The notes beneath the pieces are model-generated. The model was not told the origin of the DNA. It saw only the letters and a list, made by a program, of their open reading frames with translations, and searched no databases. The translations under genes and the position numbers were made by a program. 33,206 nucleotides of DNA from Burkholderiales bacterium Ga0074133 (GTDB taxonomy: Bacteria > Pseudomonadota > Gammaproteobacteria > Burkholderiales > Burkholderiaceae_C). The DNA lies in the NCBI GenBank assembly GCA_001464865.1, contig LNEG01000182.1, positions 1-33,206 of the forward strand. Direction: 5' to 3'. Shown one piece after another: positions 24,851 to 33,206 of the stretch (its first letter is position 1; each line of letters starts with the position of its first letter).

Positions 24851-24982
24851 TCAGCGAGCGCTGTGGATCGGGATGGGCTGCAAGGCGCAAGACGCAGCAA
24901 TGGTTTGGCTAACTCGAGTATTTGCAACACGGCAGACCGCCCGCGACTGCCGATGGACACGGCGCGCGGATGCGTGCAGAGG
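24851..24982 (+). mobile_element. MITE-like element, copy B (left end decayed)
   Basis: Starts in the family block TCAGCGAGCGCTGTGGATCG, followed by GGGCTGCAAGGCGCAAGACG, CAGCAATGG, GAGTATTTGCAACACGG, GACACGGCGCGCGG and the right end ATGCGTGCAGAGG (one mismatch), then CTCC as in copy A. The left 20 bases are rearranged where it meets B'. Orientation as in the other copies. Confidence 0.6.
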
Positions 24983-25036
24983 CTCCCTGGCGCCACAGTC
25001 TATGGACAGCAAACTGGCTGCCCGTTCTCCAGGCGT

Positions 25037-25060
25037 AAAAAAGCCCGCTTTTGCGGGCTT
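25037..25060 (-). terminator. Rho-independent terminator of the H-NS-like gene
   Basis: On the minus strand AAGCCCGC-AAAA-GCGGGCTT followed by TTTT (six T in all, complement of 25037-25042). It begins 20 bases after the stop codon of the gene at 25081-25383. Strong and clear. Confidence 0.9.
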
Positions 25061-25080
25061 GTTCATGACCGATTACCGGT

Positions 25081-25383
25081 TCAGATCGCGAATTTCTCGC
25101 GGCTTTCGTTTTGAATCCAGCGGGGCGCCTTGCCGCGACCTGTCCAGGTTTCACCCGTGGCGGGATTGCGGTATTTGGGAGCCACCTTGGTACCCGCAGT
25201 AGAACTGCGAGCAGCCTTTGCGGCGCCGCGGCCTGCCGGGAAAACATCCTGTGCCGTCAAACCGAACTCAGCCACCAATGCCCGCACTTGCGACACCGCA
25301 TCCGACAGCTCCCTGCGGCGCGCTTCGCTGATTTGCTGTTCCAGGGCTTCACGCTGCTTCAGGAGTTCTTTGTAGCTGGTCAT
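25081..25383 (-). CDS. H-NS family nucleoid-associated protein
   Basis: 100 residues. The N-terminal half (MTSYKELLKQREALEQQISEARRRELSDAV) is a charged helical oligomerisation segment; the C-terminal half has YRNPATGETWTGRGKAPRWI (71-90), the H-NS DNA-binding signature with the TWTGRGKxPxW loop that inserts into the minor groove of AT-rich DNA. Beta-proteobacterial members of this size are usually called H-NS or BpH3/Hvr-like. A promoter lies about 36 bases upstream and a strong terminator just downstream, so the gene is monocistronic. It sits in the middle of the repeat-rich 24.3-27.1 kb region, which fits its usual role near variable DNA but does not prove it. Confidence 0.92.
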   Translation of the reverse strand: MTSYKELLKQREALEQQISEARRRELSDAVSQVRALVAEFGLTAQDVFPAGRGAAKAARSSTAGTKVAPKYRNPATGETWTGRGKAPRWIQNESREKFAI

Positions 25384-25418
25384 GGTGTCAGTACTGCAGG
25401 GTTGGTTGGGGTTCTCGG

Positions 25419-25448
25419 ATTATAGGAATAATCTGCAGAATTCGTGAA
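25419..25448 (-). promoter_or_regulatory. Sigma-70 promoter of the H-NS-like gene
   Basis: On the minus strand TTCACG (25448-25443), 18-base spacer, TATAAT (25424-25419). The -10 is perfect, the -35 matches TTGACA at four of six. It lies 36 bases before the ATG in the most AT-rich part of the gap. Confidence 0.6.
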
Positions 25449-25630
25449 ATGACCCACATTTTTTAACCAGCCAAACACGCGGACAAGCCTCGACAGGGCA
25501 CTTGCCACAGAGCATGGGCGCTGGATTCAGGAATTTCAGCCATCACTTGGTATGGCATGAACCTGAACCATTTCAACGCATTGCCTCTCGGGGGTGCAGA
25601 TAAAGGGTGCACTTTGATGACGGCCATGAT

Positions 25631-25782
25631 CCTCTGCACGAATCACGCGGTCAGTGAGCGCTGTGAATCGGGACGGTTGACGAGCCGCAAAACGCAGCCA
25701 TGGCCCAGGCATTACGGGTATTGGCAATACGGCGGGCCACCCGAGACCGCACATGCACACGGCATGCAAATTCGTGCAGAGG
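25631..25782 (+). mobile_element. MITE-like element, copy C (152 bp), best ends
   Basis: Left CCTCTGCACGAAT (25631-25643) and right ATTCGTGCAGAGG (25770-25782) are perfect 13-bp inverted repeats. Inside are the family blocks TCAGTGAGCGCTGTGAATCG, GCAAAACGCAGCCATGG, the dyad GTATTGGCAATAC, GGGCCACCCGAGACCGCA. No frame of its own. It lies in the 606-base gap between the hns-like gene and apaH; the rest of that gap beyond the hns promoter shows nothing clear. Confidence 0.75.
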
Positions 25783-25989
25783 TGCTCAAGACGCATCCAC
25801 CGCCATCAGGCACGCGCACTGCACAATAATCATGCATATGGGTTTGCCGAAGGGGCACCCTGCGACAACTTGCAGCACCCCTGCGACGCAGGCGAATACA
25901 AGCATTTTCCTGGCTTCAAAATACCCGCCTTCTGCCTCGCCCGGAATGCCATTTCAGGCATTGGATCCGATTCAATCTACAAGGAAACC

Positions 25990-26832
25990 ATGGCCCTTTA
26001 TTGCATTGGCGACGTTCAAGGCTGCGACGGCGCGCTGGAGCGCCTGCTCGACACCATCGGTTTTTCTGCCAGCCGCGATACCGTTTACCTGCTGGGTGAC
26101 CTCGTCAACCGCGGGCCGGATTCAGCGGCGGTGTTGCGGCGCTGCATGGCCGCGGGCGACGCCATTCGCTGCCTGCTGGGCAACCACGACCTGCACCTGC
26201 TTGCCGCGGCCCACGGCGCAAGGGCGCCTTCCCGGCGCGACACCTTGGGCACCTTGCTGAACGCGCCAGACGCCCCCGCATTGCTTGCATGGCTGCAGGC
26301 CCAGCCGCTGGCCCGGCTGCATGACCACCACGGACAGCAGCTGCTGATGGTGCACGCAGGCGTGTTGCCCGCCTGGTCCACCAGCGACGTGCTGGGCCGG
26401 GCTGACGAAGTGCAGGCTGTGCTGCGCAGCGACGCGCTCCCTGGGTTTCTGCACGCCATGTATGGCAATACGCCTGACCGCTGGCGCGACGATCTCGCGG
26501 GAGCCGACCGTTTGCGCGTGATTGTGAACGCGCTGACACGGTTACGGTTCTGTACGCCGGGAGGCGTGATGGATTTCGAAAGCTCCGAAGCTGCCAGCGC
26601 AGCGCCACCGGGGCTGCTGCCGTGGTTTGATGCACCGGGGCGCCGTACCGCCGGCACCGTCGTGGCGTTTGGCCACTGGTCCACCCTGGGGTGGCTCAAC
26701 CGCAGCGACGTGATCGGACTGGATACCGGGTGCGTGTGGGGCGGCTGCCTGACTGCCGTGCGCTTTGGCACCACCCTGGCCGACCGCGAACGGCTGCAAG
26801 TGCATTGCGAGCAGTCCCAGAAGCCGGGCTGA
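25990..26832 (+). CDS. apaH: Symmetrical bis(5'-nucleosyl)-tetraphosphatase (Ap4A hydrolase)
   Basis: 280 residues. Splits Ap4A into two ADP, limiting dinucleoside polyphosphates that accumulate under stress. The metallophosphoesterase motifs are present: YCIGDVQGCDGALERLL (4-20), LLGDLVNRGPDSAAVL, CLLGNHDLHLL, VHAGVLPAW, and VVAFGHWSTLGWL near residue 220, then IGLDTGCVWGGCLTAVRF. ATG 25990 follows AAGGAAACC, a usable ribosome-binding site; the frame is open far upstream, but that part is repeat-derived. Length and motif order match ApaH. It stands alone between two copies of the MITE-like element. Confidence 0.95.
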   Translation: MALYCIGDVQGCDGALERLLDTIGFSASRDTVYLLGDLVNRGPDSAAVLRRCMAAGDAIRCLLGNHDLHLLAAAHGARAPSRRDTLGTLLNAPDAPALLAWLQAQPLARLHDHHGQQLLMVHAGVLPAWSTSDVLGRADEVQAVLRSDALPGFLHAMYGNTPDRWRDDLAGADRLRVIVNALTRLRFCTPGGVMDFESSEAASAAPPGLLPWFDAPGRRTAGTVVAFGHWSTLGWLNRSDVIGLDTGCVWGGCLTAVRFGTTLADRERLQVHCEQSQKPG

Positions 26833-26929
26833 TCGGCGCAACACAGGACTGTCCCCGCAGCGCTGGCCCGGATCATCCATGCCGCCCACAGCCCGCTGAC
26901 GGCCGCCAGGTTGCTCGCCACCTCGGGAG

Positions 26930-27083
26930 GCTCTGCACGCATCCAGCGGTAGGTGAACGCTCCAGAGCGGAACGGGCTGCAAGGTGCAAAACGCAGCCAT
27001 AGCCACAGCCATAGCGAGCAACTGCTGGCGCAGCGGGCCACCCGAGACCGCAGATACACGCGGCGCGCTGGTTTGTGCCGAGG
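26930..27083 (+). mobile_element. MITE-like element, copy D (154 bp)
   Basis: Left end GCTCTGCACGCAT, right end GTTTGTGCCGAGG; both recognisable but mutated. Inside: AACGGGCTGCAAGGTGCAAA, CGCAGCCATAGCC, GGGCCACCCGAGACCGCAGA, ACGCGGCGCGC. GGCTGC and GCAGCC within it pair as an internal stem. It lies about 100 bases after apaH. The following 27084-27349 holds nothing I can identify. Confidence 0.65.
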
Positions 27084-27349
27084 CACCCTGGCTCACGCCG
27101 TGCGCGCCCGCCAAAGCATGCCTTGTGCCTAGGATTCACATGGCCCATGCGCTCCCCCGGCTGGAGAAGCACAGCGCGTGCTCGCCTGACGACACCACTG
27201 CGCTGCCACGCCGCCGTTGCCATGTCACCCGGCATACGGTCGGGCGCCATGCCGGGCCACGCCGTCCAGGCCGTGCCGCACTGTGGCGGCCAGCGAGCCT
27301 CACCGCGCAGCGGCTCATCCGAAACACGCGGCATGGCGCGCACGGCAAA

Positions 27350-27410
27350 TTGCTATTATTTCAATAGCAAACCAGCCAATCAAACGTTGGACCTCAGCCC
27401 GCTTTGATCC
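27350..27410 (-). repeat. Dispersed intergenic repeat (GCTATCAA family), copy after rhlE
   Basis: Contains TTGCTATT-ATTTC-AATAGCAA (27350-27370), an 8-bp perfect stem, then AACCAGCCAATCAAACGTTG GACCTCAGCC. This is the family read on the minus strand, more diverged than the others. It begins directly after the rhlE stop codon and could act as a 3' stem-loop for that mRNA. Confidence 0.5.
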
Positions 27411-27413
27411 AGA

Positions 27414-28901
<1,488 letters not shown>

Positions 28902-29103
28902 TTAGCCCGCTATTGTCGCACCGGCGCGTGAAAACACCATGTTTTGCGGATTTCGGCGGCTGGCGGAGCGGCGCAGTGCGCATCAGCGGCACGTTTTTGC
29001 CACTGTCAACGTGGGGAGATGCCTGAGAACGGAACGCCCGCCACGCGGGCCTGCGTCAGCGCGCAGCGCACGGGCGCCCCCGCGCCACAGGCGGTCAACG
29101 CCT

Positions 29104-29991
29104 TCAGATCGATCGCGCCGAGAAGGTGTCGCAGCCCTTGACGCTGCCGTTTTGCAGGCCGTTGTTGAACCACCGCTGGCGCTGTGCGCTGGTGCCGTGC
29201 GTAAAGCTCTCGGGCACCACGGCACCGCCGTTGGCGCGCTGCAGGGCGTCGTCGCCAATGCGTGCCGCCGCATTCATGGCCTCCTCCACATCGCCCTGTT
29301 CCAGGATCTGCCTTGCGCGCTGGGCATGGTGTGCCCACACGCCCGCAAAGCAGTCGGCCTGCAGTTCCAGCCGCACCGACAACGCGTTGTATTCGGCCTG
29401 GCTGACCCTGCCACGCATCTGGTCGACCTTGCCCGAAATACCCAGCTGGTGCTGCACATGGTGACCCACTTCATGCGCGATGACGTAGGCCTGTGCAAAG
29501 TCGCCCGGGGCGCCCAGCCGGTTCTTCAGCGTTTCATAAAAGCCCAGATCGATGTAGACCTTCTGGTCCGCCGGGCAGTAAAACGGGCCCATGGCGGCCT
29601 GCCCGGTACCGCAGGCCGTGCGCGTGGCGCCGCGAAACAGCACCAGCTGCGGCTCCTGGTAACGCCCGCCGCCCTGCTGGAACACGCCCTGCCACACGTC
29701 TTCCGTGTCTGCCAGCACGGTCGACACGAAGCGCGCCATGGTGTCGTCGGCGGGCGGCCGCTGCGCCGGGCCGGGGGCATGTGCTGCCGGAGGCGCCCCA
29801 CCGCCGCTCAGCAGGCCCAGGATGGTCAGCGGGTTGATGCCAAAGATCCAGCCACCCAGCAGCGCGATCACGATGGTGCCAATGCCGATGCTGCGCCCGC
29901 CAAAGATGGGCGACCCGCCGCCCCCGCCGCCGTGACCTTCGCCCCGGCGATCTTCCACATTGTCGGATTCGCGGTTGCCTTCCCATTTCAT
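29104..29991 (-). CDS. Neutral zinc metallopeptidase, YpfJ/KPN_02809 family
   Basis: 295 residues. N-terminus [17 protein letters not shown] and a Gly-rich stretch, then one membrane segment (about 36-62, [20 protein letters not shown]), then a soluble domain with [26 protein letters not shown], the zinc site HEVGHH (173-178) and [12 protein letters not shown] with the third ligand Glu209. This is the putative neutral zinc metallopeptidase family; the protease activity is inferred from the motif and the substrate is unknown. ATG 29991 has GGGAGA upstream; the frame extends to 30126 but without family similarity. Followed on the same strand by rhlE after 202 bases. Confidence 0.92.
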   Translation of the reverse strand: MKWEGNRESDNVEDRRGEGHGGGGGGSPIFGGRSIGIGTIVIALLGGWIFGINPLTILGLLSGGGAPPAAHAPGPAQRPPADDTMARFVSTVLADTEDVWQGVFQQGGGRYQEPQLVLFRGATRTACGTGQAAMGPFYCPADQKVYIDLGFYETLKNRLGAPGDFAQAYVIAHEVGHHVQHQLGISGKVDQMRGRVSQAEYNALSVRLELQADCFAGVWAHHAQRARQILEQGDVEEAMNAAARIGDDALQRANGGAVVPESFTHGTSAQRQRWFNNGLQNGSVKGCDTFSARSI

Positions 29992-30186
29992 GATCACATC
30001 TCCCTGCTCGCCGCACTTACGGCGTGCGCGCATGGTAAGCCCGCCAGGAGCCCCGCAGCGGCTCGCACACTCCTCATGTCCGGATTGGCAGGGCAGCCGA
30101 GGCGCGCAACCGTGCGGCGGCAACACCGCAGCGCAGGGCGGAGCGGTTACGCTCGGTTTCCAATAAGGCTCTCAGATACATCCCGC

Positions 30187-30192
30187 AAGGAG
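30187..30192 (+). promoter_or_regulatory. Ribosome-binding site deciding a TTG start for pcp
   Basis: AAGGAG followed by five bases and TTG at 30198. No ATG or GTG is available near the conserved N-terminus (ILLTGFDPFGG), so the strong site and family alignment together set the start at TTG. Confidence 0.8.
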
Positions 30193-30197
30193 CATCC

Positions 30198-30830
30198 TTG
30201 ATATTACTGACCGGTTTCGATCCTTTCGGCGGCGACAGCGACAACCCCAGCTGGCGCGTGGCCCAGGCGCTGGAAGGCCAGCGCATCGGTGGGCACATCG
30301 TCGTGGCCGCGCAGCTGCCTACGGTCTTCGGCGCATCCCTGGCCGAACTGGCGCGGCTTGTGCGCCTGCACCAGCCTGCCATCGTCCTGTGCCTGGGACA
30401 GGCCGGCGGGCGAGCGGCCATCTCCATCGAGCGCATCGGCATCAACATTGATGATGCCCGCATCCCCGACAACGCGGGGGCGCAGCCGGTCGACACGGCA
30501 GTGGTTCCGGCCGGGCCCGCAGCGTACTTCAGCAGCCTTCCCGTCAAGGCCATGCTGCGCGCCGTAAAGCACGCCGGTGTACCGTGCGAGGTGTCTCAAA
30601 CAGCGGGTACCTTCGTGTGCAACCACGTGCTCTACGGGCTTTTGCACCTGCTTGAGCAGCACTCCGCGCTGGCACTCACAAGGGGTGGCTTTGTGCATGT
30701 GCCGTGGCTGCCTGCCCAGGGCACGCCGCACCTTGCGCTGCGTGACATGGTGCGGGGCGTGTACGAGGGGTTGTGGGCCGCAGCCCTGACCGGGCCGGAC
30801 ATCCGGCTTGCAGCAGGTGCAACGCACTGA
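30198..30830 (+). CDS. pcp: Pyroglutamyl-peptidase I
   Basis: 210 residues. Cysteine peptidase (family C15) that removes N-terminal pyroglutamate from peptides. The N-terminus MILLTGFDPFGGDSDNPSW is diagnostic. The catalytic triad is visible as Glu78 in SIERIGINIDDARIPDN, Cys141 in TAGTFVCNHVLYGLLH and His167 in GFVHVPWLPAQ. Length is normal for the family. Translation starts at TTG, supported by AAGGAG five bases upstream, which is unusual among the genes in this window. Divergent from the YpfJ-type gene; 66 bases ahead of the mu-crystallin-family gene, which may share its transcript. Confidence 0.95.
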   Translation: MILLTGFDPFGGDSDNPSWRVAQALEGQRIGGHIVVAAQLPTVFGASLAELARLVRLHQPAIVLCLGQAGGRAAISIERIGINIDDARIPDNAGAQPVDTAVVPAGPAAYFSSLPVKAMLRAVKHAGVPCEVSQTAGTFVCNHVLYGLLHLLEQHSALALTRGGFVHVPWLPAQGTPHLALRDMVRGVYEGLWAAALTGPDIRLAAGATH

Positions 30831-30896
30831 AAGCCTGCCGGGGCCTTGCATGCGACCAGGCACGGCAGTCAGGCAAGCGCTGTGTACATTGGGCAC

Positions 30897-31868
30897 ATGA
30901 CCGCCGCAATTCTTTCCGCCGCCATCTCCACCCCCGCTGCACTCGATGCCACCGCTACCGCGGCCCGGCTGCCGTGGCTACCGCTGGCCACCGAAATCGA
31001 AGCCCTTCTGCGCGACGACAGCGTGGCGGTACCGGTACGCACCGTGTTGCGGCTACCGGGCGGCGCGGCGCTGTTTGTGATGCCTGCGGCCGACCAATCG
31101 GTCGCCATGACCAAGCTGATCACCCTCACGCCAGGCAATGCGGGCACAGGCCGCCCGACCATTCAGGGCGATGTGGTGGTGTTCGACATTGCCACCGGCG
31201 AGCGCCGGCTGGTCCTGGATGGCCCCACTGTCACGGCACGACGCACGGCCGCCGTGTCTCTGCTGGCGGCCCTGCGGCTGGCGCCCTGCACCACCGGGCC
31301 GCTGCTGGTGGTGGGCGCGGGCGTGCAGGGGCTGGCGCATGTGGATGCGTTTGTGCACGGGCTGGGTGTGAAAGCGGTGTGGATCAGCTCCCGCAGCGCC
31401 ACCAGTGCCGAGGCCCTGGCGCGGCATGCGCGCAGCCTGGGCGCCCACGCCCGCGTGACCGACAACCCGAATGCCGCGCTGGCGCACTGCCCGCTGGTCG
31501 TGACCTGCACCCCCGCCCATGCCGTGGTTCTGCACGCCACGCCGCGGGACGATGCCTTTGTAGCCGCCGTGGGCGCCTACACGCCGGCCATGGCAGAGCT
31601 GTCACCCGCGCTCTGCCGGCACTTCGCGGCCCAGGGCCGCATCGTGGTGGATACAGGCGATGCAGCCCATGAGGCGGGCGACCTGCTGCAGGCCGGACTG
31701 GATGTGACTGCGCTGCCCACGCTGCGCGACGTGGTGCGGGGAGCCGATGCAACCGGCCGCGGACCGGTGCTCTTCAAGAGCTGCGGATGGGCTGGCTGGG
31801 ACCTGGCGGCGGCGCGCCTGGCGCTGGCAGGCGTTGTTGCGGATGAATACCGGCACCCGGCAGGCTGA
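30897..31868 (+). CDS. Ornithine cyclodeaminase/mu-crystallin family, probable delta-1-pyrroline-2-carboxylate reductase
   Basis: 323 residues. Family features: MTKLITLTPGNAGTGRPTIQG with a conserved Lys73, LDGPTVTARRTAAVSLLAAL (108-126), and a Rossmann nucleotide site LLVVGAGVQGLAHVDAF (136-152), followed by WISSRSATSAEALARHAR. Among family members these details are closest to those annotated as reductases of pyrroline-2-carboxylate or piperideine-2-carboxylate (proline or pipecolate formation in hydroxyproline or D-lysine breakdown); cyclodeaminase or another imine reductase cannot be excluded. The adjacent genes give no pathway. ATG at 30897, with no strong Shine-Dalgarno. Confidence 0.85.
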   Translation: MTAAILSAAISTPAALDATATAARLPWLPLATEIEALLRDDSVAVPVRTVLRLPGGAALFVMPAADQSVAMTKLITLTPGNAGTGRPTIQGDVVVFDIATGERRLVLDGPTVTARRTAAVSLLAALRLAPCTTGPLLVVGAGVQGLAHVDAFVHGLGVKAVWISSRSATSAEALARHARSLGAHARVTDNPNAALAHCPLVVTCTPAHAVVLHATPRDDAFVAAVGAYTPAMAELSPALCRHFAAQGRIVVDTGDAAHEAGDLLQAGLDVTALPTLRDVVRGADATGRGPVLFKSCGWAGWDLAAARLALAGVVADEYRHPAG

Positions 31869-31880
31869 ATCGGCGGCAGG

Positions 31881-31906
31881 GCAACCGCGCCCCCAGGCGT
31901 GGTTGC
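31881..31906. terminator. Strong hairpin between convergent genes, no T-run
   Basis: GCAACCGCGCC (31881-31891), loop CCCA, GGCGTGGTTGC (31896-31906): an 11-bp stem with one G-T pair. A second GCAACC at 31917-31922 could pair with the GGTTGC of the first stem, giving an alternative hairpin. It separates the mu-crystallin-family gene from dcd and may limit read-through, though the lack of a T-tract makes it a weak intrinsic terminator. Confidence 0.4.
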
Positions 31907-31933
31907 GGAGGCCGGAGGCAACCGGCTTGGCGC

Positions 31934-32506
31934 TCAGGCCTTGGGCAGCGTCACCCCGACCTGGCCCTGGTACTTGCCGCCGCGGTCGCGGTAGCTCACC
32001 TCGCACACGTCGTCCTTGTCACTTTCAAAGAACAGGACCTGCGCGCAGCCTTCGCCCGCGTAGATACGGGCCGGCAGTGGCGTGGTATTGGAGAACTCCA
32101 GCGTCACATAACCTTCCCACTCGGGCTCGAACGGGGTCACGTTCACGATGATGCCGCAGCGGGCATAGGTGCTTTTGCCCAGGCAGATGGTCAGCACATT
32201 GCGCGGAATGCGGAAGTACTCCATCGTGCGGGCCAGTGCAAAGCTGTTGGGCGGGATGATGCAGCTGTCACCCTCAAAATCGACAAAGCTCTTTTCGTCG
32301 AAATTCTTCGGGTCCACCACCGTGCTGTGGATGTTGGTGAACACCTTGAATTCCGGCGCGCAGCGGATGTCGTAGCCGTAGCTACTGGTGCCGTAGCTGA
32401 TGATCTTGCGGCCCTCGACCTCGCGCACCTGCCCAGGCTCGAACGGTTCGATCATGCCGTGCTCGGATGCCATGCGGCGGATCCATTTGTCGCTCTTGAT
32501 GCTCAT
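31934..32506 (-). CDS. dcd: dCTP deaminase
   Basis: 190 residues, full length. Deaminates dCTP to dUTP, feeding thymidylate synthesis; homotrimer. Conserved segments: [12 protein letters not shown] at the N-terminus, [13 protein letters not shown] (37-49), [34 protein letters not shown] (110-130), and the catalytic Glu in [13 protein letters not shown] (Glu137), with AQVLFFESD and [11 protein letters not shown] at the end. ATG 32506 has AGGGA eight bases upstream. It lies on the same strand as guanine deaminase, 79 bases downstream of it, with an intergenic repeat between. Confidence 0.97.
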   Translation of the reverse strand: MSIKSDKWIRRMASEHGMIEPFEPGQVREVEGRKIISYGTSSYGYDIRCAPEFKVFTNIHSTVVDPKNFDEKSFVDFEGDSCIIPPNSFALARTMEYFRIPRNVLTICLGKSTYARCGIIVNVTPFEPEWEGYVTLEFSNTTPLPARIYAGEGCAQVLFFESDKDDVCEVSYRDRGGKYQGQVGVTLPKA

Positions 32507-32549
32507 CGGTGAAGTCCCTGCGCTGGGCCCAGCCTGCTTGCAACCGCTG

Positions 32550-32592
32550 GGCGCTATGAAATACGTAGCTATTGACGCTTGAACATCAAGCG
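32550..32592 (-). repeat. Dispersed intergenic repeat (GCTATCAA family) overlapping the guaD stop
   Basis: On the minus strand CGCTTGA-TGT-TCAAGCG (32592-32576), then TCAATAGCTACGTATTTCAT AGC. The stem is perfect (7 bp, 3-base loop). The TGA inside its left arm (32588-32586) is the stop codon of the guanine deaminase gene. Confidence 0.6.
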
Positions 32593-33206
32593 CCCGGGCC
32601 GTATTTTGCTTGAGAAATCACAGTTTGCTCCACCACGCGGTCGTCGCCGATCACGATCAGCGCAAACAACAGCTCCGCCAGATTTCGCGCCTGCTCGGTC
32701 TTGCGCGCCAGCAGCGGCGTGGCCGAAGGGTTGAGCACCACAAAATCAGCCTCGCAACCGGGTTGCAGATTGCCGACCACGCCGCCCAACCCCAGCGCCC
32801 TGGCAGCCCCCGCGGTGTGCTGCCACCACAGCTGCTCGGGTGAGAGGCTCAGCCCCGGCTTGGTCTGCCCTTCGCGCCCCACGTAGTAGGCCGCCAGCAT
32901 GGTGTGAAACGGGCTGAAGCTGGTGCCGCCGCCCACGTCGCTGGCCAGGCCGTAGCCAAAGCCCACCCGGTCGGCGCCCGCGTAGTCAAAGAAGCCGCTG
33001 CCCAGAAACAGGTTGCTGGTGGGGCTGACGGCCGCCACCGCGCCGGTGTCGCGCATCAGGGCGCGATCGTCGTCGTCAAAGTGGATGCAGTGCGCGTACA
33101 CCGCACGCTCGCGCATCAGCCCGAAGTCGTCATACACCGCCAGGTAGCTGCGCGATGCGGGGAACAGCTCACGCGCCCAGCGGATTTCGTCGCGGTTCTC
33201 GGCCAC
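32586..33206 (-). CDS. guaD: Guanine deaminase, C-terminal part (5' end beyond the window)
   Basis: The frame is open to the window edge; 206 residues are visible and the start is missing. Guanine deaminase converts guanine to xanthine in purine salvage or breakdown. Amidohydrolase features: [20 protein letters not shown] (zinc-ligand His region), [16 protein letters not shown] (substrate-binding), and [18 protein letters not shown] with the metal-binding Asp, all typical of GuaD rather than other amidohydrolases. The C-terminal strand segment [16 protein letters not shown] closes the domain. The last codons read KYGPGA and TGA, the stop being inside a dispersed repeat. dcd follows on the same strand. 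Confidence 0.9.
   Translation of the reverse strand: MAENRDEIRWARELFPASRSYLAVYDDFGLMRERAVYAHCIHFDDDDRALMRDTGAVAAVSPTSNLFLGSGFFDYAGADRVGFGYGLASDVGGGTSFSPFHTMLAAYYVGREGQTKPGLSLSPEQLWWQHTAGAARALGLGGVVGNLQPGCEADFVVLNPSATPLLARKTEQARNLAELLFALIVIGDDRVVEQTVISQAKYGPGA

Noticed and set aside
24606-25202. 198-codon plus-strand frame through the repeat region and into the hns terminator and gene
   Set aside because: It runs across the MITE-like copies B' and B, the hns terminator and the antisense of the H-NS-like gene; no ribosome-binding site and no protein-like pattern.
30846-30896. Longer start for the mu-crystallin-family gene at 30846
   Set aside because: The extra 17 residues are not family-like and would start only 16 bases after the pcp stop; the ATG at 30897 fits the normal N-terminus.

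Overview
The window is GC-rich chromosomal DNA of a beta-proteobacterium, most likely a Comamonadaceae member close to Acidovorax. This is inferred from protein style (MurJ, S20, DUF3579, ArgD, ArgF, KynB/U/A, H-NS), from the gene order around rpsT and argD-argF, and from dispersed intergenic repeats with a GCTATCAA core. No rRNA, tRNA, CRISPR array, intact insertion sequence or prophage was seen. Most genes are core metabolism or housekeeping.

Layout. 1-3.4 kb: end of an unknown gene, a SirB1-like protein and the lipid II flippase MurJ on the minus strand, then rpsT with its promoter and a tail of hairpins. 3.6-7.2 kb: DUF3579 protein divergent from the arginine genes argD-argF, then an HD-domain protein. 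7.3-9.8 kb: a secreted or lipid-anchored S9 peptidase and a YkgJ-type cysteine-cluster protein. 9.9-13 kb: the tryptophan-to-anthranilate cluster kynB-kynU-kynA. 13.2-16.6 kb: an MliC-like lipoprotein, an MFS transporter and an FAD monooxygenase. 16.7-22.4 kb: a PAS-GGDEF-EAL protein, a possible small coupled ORF and aconitase AcnA. 22.7-24.3 kb: a small membrane protein divergent from an XRE/MmyB-type regulator. 24.3-27.4 kb: a gene-poor stretch holding only an H-NS-like gene and apaH, filled with copies of a non-coding element with terminal inverted repeats. 27.4-33.2 kb: RhlE helicase, YpfJ-type zinc metallopeptidase, pyroglutamyl peptidase, an ornithine cyclodeaminase/mu-crystallin family reductase, dCTP deaminase and the C-terminal part of guanine deaminase.

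The most unusual material is not in the protein families. (1) A family of about 150-160 bp elements with 13-bp inverted ends (CCTCTGCACGAAT) occurs four or five times within 2.8 kb around hns and apaH and looks like a MITE. (2) The last 16 codons of argF occur twice, 161 bp apart; both copies encode the same peptide but use different codons after a 30-bp identical core, as expected for an integration scar in which an element supplied a replacement gene end. (3) argF also carries what looks like an in-frame copy of the dispersed GCTATCAA repeat. (4) Further copies of that repeat sit in five intergenic regions, and one supplies the stop codon of guanine deaminase.

Limits: family calls come from reading motifs, not from database searches; starts were chosen from ribosome-binding sites and family-typical N-termini; promoter and operator calls are by eye.
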